Shown piece after piece: positions 1 to 4,790 of a DNA stretch of 8,030 nucleotides. Position 1 is the stretch's first letter. Every line of letters begins with the position of its first letter. Origin of the DNA: Chloroflexia bacterium (GTDB taxonomy: Bacteria; Chloroflexota; Chloroflexia; Thermomicrobiales; UBA6265). The DNA lies in assembly GCA_013698285.1 (NCBI GenBank), contig JACCVE010000126.1:1-8030 (forward strand), written 5' to 3'. The notes beneath the pieces are model-generated. The model saw only the letters and a program-made list of their open reading frames with translations. It was not told the DNA's origin and ran no database searches. A program made the position numbers and the translations under genes.

Positions 1-1550
1 TCGCCGTCCCCATCGGTAGCGTCCACCGCCCCAGCGGCGGCGGCGGTCGCGGTCGGCGCCGCCCGGGGCGTCGGGACCTGGGTCGGCAGCGCGGCCGGAG
101 TCGGCGAGGGGGCCGGGGTCGGGGTCAGGGCCGGGTCACCCGGCTCGCCATAGGCCCGGGCGGGCTGGGAGGCGGTCGGCTCGAAGGCGATCCAACCATA
201 GGCGGGGATGAACACTTCGACCCAGGCATGGGCGTTCCGCTGCCGGTAGAGAAATCCCGCCGACGCCTCGTCGTAGGCGGCGGGATAGTACCCGGCCACG
301 ATCCGGGCCGGGATATCCAGCGACCGGAGCATCACCACCATCGCGCTGGCATAATACTCACAGTACCCCTCTCGGGTCTCGAAGAGGACGAAATCGACGA
401 CATCGCGCCCCTCCGGCGGCTCGGCGATGTCCTCGACGTAGCGAATGCGTCCGCGCAGGTCGTCCTGCAGCGCGACCGCGACGGCGAATGGTGTCGTCGC
501 CCCCGCATCCCGCGCGATCTCCGCCGCAAGTGCCCGGGTCTGGGCGGTGACCGTCCCGGGGAGTTGGAGGTACCGGGCGGTGACCCACGCCGGATACTCG
601 GTCCCCGCCGTCGCGAGTTGGTCCGGCGACGCCGTGCTGGCCTGGCCCGTGACCGTGTAGGGCTGGTCCTCCATGTCCTGGCGGCCGAACACGGCCTCGA
701 CATCATCGTAGACGGGGAGTTGGCCCGAGACCACGATCGTGCCGACCTCTCGGTCTGGGCCGGGCTGCCAATCGACGTTGAGCAGACGTTCGCCGAGTTG
801 GTCTCGCTCCCGCGTCAACCCGGTATCGAGCGCCGGGTCTCCGGTCAGGGCTCCGGCATCCCCGGACAGATACCCGCGCGAGTTGGCCTCCCTGAGCAGG
901 TTGGCCAGGCGCCGTAGATCGGGCGGTAACCGTTCACCGTCGTCGATCGCGAACCTGGCGCCGTCCAACTGCCGCCACGACAGTTGGACGGTGGTCGGGA
1001 TCGTCGCTTCTTGATGGGTATCCAGCGTCAGGACCAGATCGTCCTCGGCCCGCAACATCTCGATCTGGCCCGTGACGGGCTCACGTTCCCGATCGACCAC
1101 GCCCGAGAGGACCACCGCTTGGTCGGGCGCGAAGCGCATCCGGGGTGAATATCGCTGTCCTTCGTCCGTCTGGCCCAAGAAGGTATCCTCGACCGAACTC
1201 TCCCAGCCCGCCCCGTCGTAGTGATCATACCGGTAGGCGGCGAGGTACGCCGGACCTCCCGCCCGGAGGACGGCGGCGGGCTCATCGCTCAGTTCTAGGG
1301 CCCCACCCAGTTCGAACCGGTCGTCGAATTGCGAGAACGTGCGCGAGGTGTCCGGGTCCCCCCGGTCAAATCGACCGAGGACCCGCTCGGTCCACCCTTG
1401 GACCTGTCCCAGCGGCTCCTCGATCGCCCGCGCCGCCGCGTCCAACCCGTCGTCACGAAACCTGGGTGGCAGGGTCGCGATGACCAGGACGGCGGTCACG
1501 GCGAGCGGCAGTGCCGGGCCGAGCCAGCGGGCGACCGGAAGTGCCGTCAT
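1..1550 (-). CDS. Transglutaminase-like extracytoplasmic protein, TgpA-like C-terminal half (3' end outside window)
   Basis: This membrane-anchored transglutaminase-like protein is the last visible gene of the moxR operon; 516 codons are seen before it leaves the window. The ATG at 1550 is followed by one hydrophobic segment (about residues 11-27). Residues 28-325 are predicted to lie outside the membrane, with no domain I recognise. The transglutaminase core is at about 327-460. Its cysteine is C397 in GYCEYYASAMV, its histidine H441 in NAHAWVEVF, and the third triad position is E457 in GWIAFEPT, where Asp is classical. From about residue 470 a Pro/Thr/Ala-rich linker follows. In relatives such a linker leads to another membrane segment and often DUF4129; that part is not visible here. 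GGGGG at 1560-1564 is a possible ribosome binding site. Upstream, the same frame stays open except for one TAG at 1568-1566, so this may be the distal part of one interrupted gene. Whether it is a cross-linker, a protease or catalytically inert cannot be told. Confidence 0.85.
   Translation of the reverse strand, partial: MTALPVARWLGPALPLAVTAVLVIATLPPRFRDDGLDAAARAIEEPLGQVQGWTERVLGRFDRGDPDTSRTFSQFDDRFELGGALELSDEPAAVLRAGGPAYLAAYRYDHYDGAGWESSVEDTFLGQTDEGQRYSPRMRFAPDQAVVLSGVVDREREPVTGQIEMLRAEDDLVLTLDTHQEATIPTTVQLSWRQLDGARFAIDDGERLPPDLRRLANLLREANSRGYLSGDAGALTGDPALDTGLTRERDQLGERLLNVDWQPGPDREVGTIVVSGQLPVYDDVEAVFGRQDMEDQPYTVTGQASTASPDQLATAGTEYPAWVTARYLQLPGTVTAQTRALAAEIARDAGATTPFAVAVALQDDLRGRIRYVEDIAEPPEGRDVVDFVLFETREGYCEYYASAMVVMLRSLDIPARIVAGYYPAAYDEASAGFLYRQRNAHAWVEVFIPAYGWIAFEPTASQPARAYGEPGDPALTPTPAPSPTPAALPTQVPTPRAAPTATAAAAGAVDATDGDG
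30..140 (-). repeat. Low-complexity Pro/Thr/Ala linker coding region, G-rich on the plus strand
   Basis: This stretch encodes degenerate TPTPAP-like repeats followed by an alanine run after the transglutaminase core. Such linkers usually act as flexible spacers between an extracellular domain and a membrane anchor. The plus strand carries five closely spaced G-tracts (108-112, 115-118, 121-124, 128-130, 133-135). It is low-complexity coding sequence, not a mobile repeat. Confidence 0.6.
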
Positions 1551-1565
1551 CCCTGGTCGCCCCCG

Positions 1566-1568
1566 CTA
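1566..1568 (-). other. In-frame amber codon separating the two halves of a TgpA-like reading frame
   Basis: TAG here ends the multi-pass membrane protein. The transglutaminase gene's ATG is exactly six codons downstream in the same frame (codons CGG GGG CGA CCA GGG ATG). Reading TAG as a sense codon would give one continuous protein of more than 727 residues with the usual TgpA-like order of multi-pass region, further membrane segment and transglutaminase core. One base change from TGG or CAG would explain it. Confidence 0.6.
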
Positions 1569-2198
1569 GGCCAATCGCCGCTGGAACCCGAAGTGGGCAC
1601 CGAGTAGGAAGACCGCACCGATCGCCAGGCCGGCCAGCGGCGCGACCCCACTTCCCGGCCGGATGCCCAGGGCGGTGAAGATGGCCACGGCCGGGAGAAC
1701 GATCGAGCCCAGGGGCCAGCCACGCCGGTAGAGCACCCAGGCCGAGGCATAGGCCCCGACCCACGTCGTGAAGACGACCGTCCCGAGCAGCAGGACGCCC
1801 CCCTCGTCGGGACCAGGTCCCGGGGTCGCGGCCAGCCAGACCCGCGCCCGATCCGCCACGGACACCATCCGGCCCGGCAGGTTGGCGCCGAGGGCAGGGA
1901 ACGCCGTGGCGGTGAAGAGCCAGGCGGCACCGATCCCGGTCCAGAAGGCGACCAGGTGCGACAGCATGTCGAGGATCCCACTCTTGGCCAGCGACGCGCC
2001 GCCGAGAACGGCGACGACCGCCACGATCGCCAGGTTCCCGTCTCCGGTCACCCAGTCTCCACCGGTGACCGTCCCGGTGGCCAGCAACACGATGGCCAGG
2101 TGAAGCCCGGCGACGACCCACCCCTCGGCCGGGCGCGCCAGGCGCGAGCGGTGGAGTGCGGCGAGGGGGCGCCCGCTCTGGATCGTCACGTCAGCCAC
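1566..2198 (-). CDS. Multi-pass membrane protein, equivalent to the N-terminal membrane half of TgpA-like transglutaminases
   Basis: This 210-aa protein has about six predicted membrane segments, near residues 27-45, 55-71, 80-100, 135-157, 163-179 and 185-203. There is a short Arg-containing cytoplasmic N-terminus. No catalytic motif is visible. Layout and position match the multi-pass N-terminal region that in many bacterial TgpA-like proteins precedes the transglutaminase domain in one chain; this match is inference from family architecture. The start is GTG at 2198, overlapping the DUF58 stop by 8 bases (GTGGCTGA), so translation is probably coupled. The gene ends at TAG (1568-1566). The frame then continues through five codons into the ATG of the transglutaminase gene. 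It may therefore be the N-terminal piece of a nonsense-interrupted gene, or a natural split subunit that pairs with the downstream product in the membrane. Confidence 0.75.
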   Translation of the reverse strand: MADVTIQSGRPLAALHRSRLARPAEGWVVAGLHLAIVLLATGTVTGGDWVTGDGNLAIVAVVAVLGGASLAKSGILDMLSHLVAFWTGIGAAWLFTATAFPALGANLPGRMVSVADRARVWLAATPGPGPDEGGVLLLGTVVFTTWVGAYASAWVLYRRGWPLGSIVLPAVAIFTALGIRPGSGVAPLAGLAIGAVFLLGAHFGFQRRLA

Positions 2199-3444
2199 GG
2201 CCTATCCCGGTCCCTTCGATCACGTCCCGCCGTTCCAGCGGTCCGACTGGCGATTCGCCATATCCGGCGGGCACCACATGGACGGAGATGTCCACGGCGG
2301 CCAGCGCACCGACGACCTCCACCGGCGGCCGTGATCCGCTGGGGGAGCCAGACCCGTCAGCGGCGTCCACCATCGCCACGGCGACCGGTGTTCCCTTGCT
2401 CATGATACCGCCGACCACCTCCACCCATCCGGCATCCCGCGACGCGGTGATGATCACCAGGACATCCTGCCGTCGCATCCTGGGTCCATCGACCACCAAC
2501 CGTTCCGCCAGGGGCATCTCCCCGTCAGCGGCGACGACGGCCAACGTCTCCAGGAATCGTGTCCGCTGCCGGTCTCCCCGCTCCGGCTGGATCACGGTCG
2601 CCCGGCCACCGGAGCAGATCATCCCCACCGCCCGGCCGCTGGTCAGGGCGTCGAGTGCCAGCGATGCGGCGAGCGAGACGATCGTCTCCTCGATCGCCAT
2701 CGCGGCCCCACGAGCGTTCTCTATCCCAACAGCGTGCCCGACCCGTTGCAGATCCACCAGGAGCCAGAGGTCGGCGGACGCCTCGGACTCGAACTCCTTG
2801 GTCATCAGTCGCCCGGTGCGGGCGGTGGTCCGCCAGCTGATCCGGTTCATCGGGTCGCCGGCCACGTATTCCCGCACCGTCGAGGAACTGGTCGAGTGGG
2901 CCAAGAGCCGCCGCGACGCCGTCGCCCCCCGGGGCAGGCGACCGGCTGGGGGAAGCATCGCCGAGACATCGACCAACCGGGGATAGATGACGACCTCGTG
3001 ACCAATTGCCAGCAGGCGGCGCCGGAAGAAGATTCCCAGCGGGTCGCTGGTGGCGACGCTGAGAGGGCCCAGCCGGAACGCACCTCGCCGACCGCAGCGC
3101 GTCCGGACCTCCCACGATCGTTCCCCCAGTGGCCCGATCCGGACCGCCTGGCTGGCGTCGTGACCGGGGAGAGAGGAATGGTCGGTGATCTCCAACCACC
3201 ACTTCGGCAGGCGGGACCGGTTCCAGACCGTCACCCGCTCGACCAACACGTCGCCGACCTGGGCCCGGTCCGCCACCAGGTCGCGCCGGACGGCGATGCC
3301 GCCGAGGCTGACCACGCTCCAGAGCGCCGCCACGACGAGCACGGCCACGACGGCGCCCAACGCCTGGTCCAATACCGGCCAGCCCGTGTACTCGGCGGCG
3401 GCGAGCAGGACCAGGACGACGAACACGGCGCGAACGGCCGTCAT
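2191..3444 (-). CDS. DUF58 domain-containing membrane-anchored protein
   Basis: This 417-aa protein belongs to the DUF58 family, the usual partner of MoxR ATPases. Two N-terminal hydrophobic segments (about residues 5-18 and 27-48) would anchor it in the membrane. A beta-rich region follows (about 52-160), with RRGAFRLGP (119-127) and SDPLGIFF (133-140). The DUF58 signature REYVAGDPMNRISWRTTART is at 191-210, followed by LMTKEFE. A VWA-like fold probably begins at DLWLLVDLQ (225-233). The classical DxSxS metal site is not present there (DLQRV), so metal binding is doubtful. The ATG at 3444 overlaps the moxR stop (ATGA), showing translational coupling, and GGGAG lies 12-16 bases upstream. Its 3' end overlaps the next gene by 8 bases. 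Known for the family: it co-occurs with MoxR and transglutaminase genes. The molecular role is not established. Confidence 0.93.
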   Translation of the reverse strand: MTAVRAVFVVLVLLAAAEYTGWPVLDQALGAVVAVLVVAALWSVVSLGGIAVRRDLVADRAQVGDVLVERVTVWNRSRLPKWWLEITDHSSLPGHDASQAVRIGPLGERSWEVRTRCGRRGAFRLGPLSVATSDPLGIFFRRRLLAIGHEVVIYPRLVDVSAMLPPAGRLPRGATASRRLLAHSTSSSTVREYVAGDPMNRISWRTTARTGRLMTKEFESEASADLWLLVDLQRVGHAVGIENARGAAMAIEETIVSLAASLALDALTSGRAVGMICSGGRATVIQPERGDRQRTRFLETLAVVAADGEMPLAERLVVDGPRMRRQDVLVIITASRDAGWVEVVGGIMSKGTPVAVAMVDAADGSGSPSGSRPPVEVVGALAAVDISVHVVPAGYGESPVGPLERRDVIEGTGIGRG

Positions 3445-4445
3445 CCCCGCGACGGCTCCCGAACGGAGGCGGCATACCGCCGCTCGGTGTGATGGGCCGG
3501 GGCCGCGCCCGGCACCGGCACCGCGCCGAGCAGGGACCCGACCACCGCCCGGCCATCGACGTGCCGCATCCGGGCCGAGGGGGTGACGATGATCCGGTGC
3601 GCCAGGGTCGGTTCGGCCAGGGCCTTCACGTCGTCGGGGATCACGTAGTCCCGCCCGGCCAGGGCCGCCCAGGCCCGGGCCGCGTTGTACAGCGCCAGCG
3701 AGCCGCGCGGACTCGCCCCGAGGTAGACATCGGCGTGGTTCCGGGTCGCCTCGACCAGCGAGACGACGTACTCCGCGACCGCCGGCGCGACGTGGACCTC
3801 CTTGATCGCGGCCTGGGCGACGAGCAGTTCCTCGACCCGGACCACCTGGCGCAGGGCGTCGAGCGGGTGTTCCCGGTGCTGACGCTCCAGCATCTCCATC
3901 TCGTTCTGCCGCCCGGGATACCCCATCGAGATCCTGACCAGGAAGCGGTCGAGCTGCGCTTCCGGCAAGGGGAATGTTCCCTCGTATTCGATCGGGTTCT
4001 CGGTCGCCAGGACCACGAATGGGTCGGGCAGGGCATAAGTCTGGCCGTCGACCGTCACCTGCCGCTCCTCCATCGCCTCCAGGAGGGCCGATTGGGTCTT
4101 CGGCGTGGCCCGGTTGATCTCGTCGGCGAGGACCAGTTGGGCCACGATCGGGCCCGGCCGGTACTCGAATTGGTTGCGCTGCTGGTCGAAGATGCTGACC
4201 CCGGTCACGTCGCTCGGCAACAGGTCCGGCGTGAACTGGATGCGCTTGAACGAGGTCCCCAGGGTCCGGGCGACCGCCTTCGCCAGCACCGTCTTGCCGA
4301 CCCCCGGCACGTCCTCGATCAGGACGTGGCCGTGGCAGAGCAGGGCCACCAGCACCAGTTGCACCTCACGCCGCTTGCCGACGATGACGCGCTCGACGTT
4401 CTCGGTCACCGCGTGGGCGACCGACTGCACCAGGGTCAGATCCAT
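3441..4445 (-). CDS. MoxR-family AAA+ ATPase
   Basis: This complete 334-aa MoxR ATPase is the first gene of the minus-strand operon. MoxR proteins are AAA+ chaperone-like ATPases thought to mature or assemble partner proteins, often VWA or DUF58 proteins. Visible motifs are Walker A EDVPGVGKT (44-52), Walker B LVLADEINR (104-112), sensor 1 LATENP (146-151), the arginine-finger region LPEAQLDRF (160-168) and sensor 2 YLGASPRGS (241-249). All key residues look intact. I chose the ATG at 4445 because the frame upstream, open to 4658, encodes an Arg/Pro-rich stretch with no family similarity. With this start the protein begins, like its relatives, just before the conserved helix leading to VIVGK. 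GGAG lies about 12 bases upstream, a rather long spacing. The stop overlaps the DUF58 start by 4 bases. Confidence 0.95.
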   Translation of the reverse strand: MDLTLVQSVAHAVTENVERVIVGKRREVQLVLVALLCHGHVLIEDVPGVGKTVLAKAVARTLGTSFKRIQFTPDLLPSDVTGVSIFDQQRNQFEYRPGPIVAQLVLADEINRATPKTQSALLEAMEERQVTVDGQTYALPDPFVVLATENPIEYEGTFPLPEAQLDRFLVRISMGYPGRQNEMEMLERQHREHPLDALRQVVRVEELLVAQAAIKEVHVAPAVAEYVVSLVEATRNHADVYLGASPRGSLALYNAARAWAALAGRDYVIPDDVKALAEPTLAHRIIVTPSARMRHVDGRAVVGSLLGAVPVPGAAPAHHTERRYAASVREPSRG

Positions 4446-4555
4446 CCGGGGGCCGTGCTCCGTGGCACTCGCGCGGCGAGGCCATGTTGGCGGGGGTCGC
4501 GTTCGGGGCAATGAATCGTCCGGCCCGCGGCGTGCGGCGAGACGCGCGATAGCCC

Positions 4556-4561
4556 AGTATA
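4556..4561 (-). promoter_or_regulatory. Candidate -10 element of the moxR operon
   Basis: TATACT on the minus strand matches five of six bases of TATAAT, within CTATACTGGG. Transcription would begin near 4549, giving a leader of about 105 nt before the ATG at 4445. The -35 region (about 4579-4584) is poor. Support comes from the near-identical element facing polA. Confidence 0.4.
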
Positions 4562-4598
4562 GCCGGGAGCCCTTCCCCACCCGGTTCCGGCTGGGTGG
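4561..4598. repeat. Two interlocking inverted repeats next to the candidate moxR promoter
   Basis: AGCCGG (4561-4566) is complementary to CCGGCT (4587-4592). CCACCC (4577-4582) is complementary to GGGTGG (4593-4598). The pairs interlock, so as hairpins they exclude each other. They cover the expected -35 region of the minus-strand promoter and may be protein binding sites. Chance in GC-rich DNA is possible. Confidence 0.3.
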
Positions 4599-4637
4599 TG
4601 GCTCGTGACCTCCGGCCCTTCGGGTCCTCCGATGGCC

Positions 4638-4662
4638 GGTCATCCGGTGAACGGACATGACC
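4638..4662. promoter_or_regulatory. Candidate operator dyad upstream of the polA -10 element
   Basis: GGTCAT (4638-4643) and ATGACC (4657-4662) form a perfect 6-bp inverted repeat with half-sites 19 bp apart, about two helical turns. Inner CCG (4644-4646) and CGG (4652-4654) extend the symmetry apart from two extra bases. The dyad ends three bases before TATACT and covers the expected -35/spacer region, as an operator would. No regulator is identified. Confidence 0.35.
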
Positions 4663-4665
4663 GTC

Positions 4666-4671
4666 TATACT
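4666..4671 (+). promoter_or_regulatory. Candidate -10 element of polA
   Basis: TATACT within CTATACTTGG matches five of six bases of the sigma-70 -10 consensus and stands out in GC-rich surroundings. The start of transcription would be near 4678, giving a leader of about 113 nt. No good -35 hexamer lies 16-18 bases upstream. Confidence 0.45.
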
Positions 4672-4744
4672 TGGTACACGTCCCACACCACCCCATCGGA
4701 CCGGCGCCAGCCCCCCGTCCCGGCGACCGGTCCGTCCGGGCTAG

Positions 4745-4758
4745 GTGTCACCAGACAC
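4745..4758 (+). other. Small hairpin in the polA leader
   Basis: GTGTC (4745-4749), loop ACCA and GACAC (4754-4758) make a perfect 5-bp stem, ending 17 bases before the Shine-Dalgarno sequence. It could position or modulate ribosome entry. It is too short to call a riboswitch and has no T-tract. Confidence 0.3.
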
Positions 4759-4775
4759 GGCGTGGGTACCAGCCG

Positions 4776-4782
4776 AGAGGAG
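4776..4782 (+). promoter_or_regulatory. Ribosome binding site deciding the polA start
   Basis: AGAGGAG lies 8 bases before the ATG at 4791. It is the best Shine-Dalgarno match near any in-frame start. It favours 4791 over the open frame further upstream (from 4605) and over the in-frame ATG at 4821. Confidence 0.75.
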
Positions 4783-4790
4783 CCCGATCG

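Larger units (their letters stand above)
4446..4790. promoter_or_regulatory. Divergent intergenic regulatory region between the moxR operon and polA
   Basis: This 345-bp stretch separates two divergent start codons and carries no convincing gene. It holds two outward-facing -10-like elements about 104 bp apart, several inverted repeats between and over them, and 5' leaders of roughly 100-115 nt on both sides. An open frame runs through it from 4605 into polA, and another from 4658 into moxR. Neither upstream portion resembles the families concerned. No -35 element close to TTGACA is visible on either side. Confidence 0.6.

Noticed and set aside
228..917. Long plus-strand open frame opposite the transglutaminase gene (229 codons)
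   Set aside because: It is antisense to a frame with clear transglutaminase motifs. Its translation is Arg/Pro/Gly-rich with no family features, as expected for a GC-rich shadow frame.
4446..4658. N-terminal extension of MoxR (71 residues) to an upstream ATG
   Set aside because: The extension is Arg/Pro-rich, unlike any MoxR, and would cover the candidate promoter. The start at 4445 gives the normal family length.
4605..4790. 62-residue upstream extension of PolA
   Set aside because: It lacks family similarity and runs over the -10 element and dyads, while the ATG at 4791 has a strong, well-spaced Shine-Dalgarno sequence.
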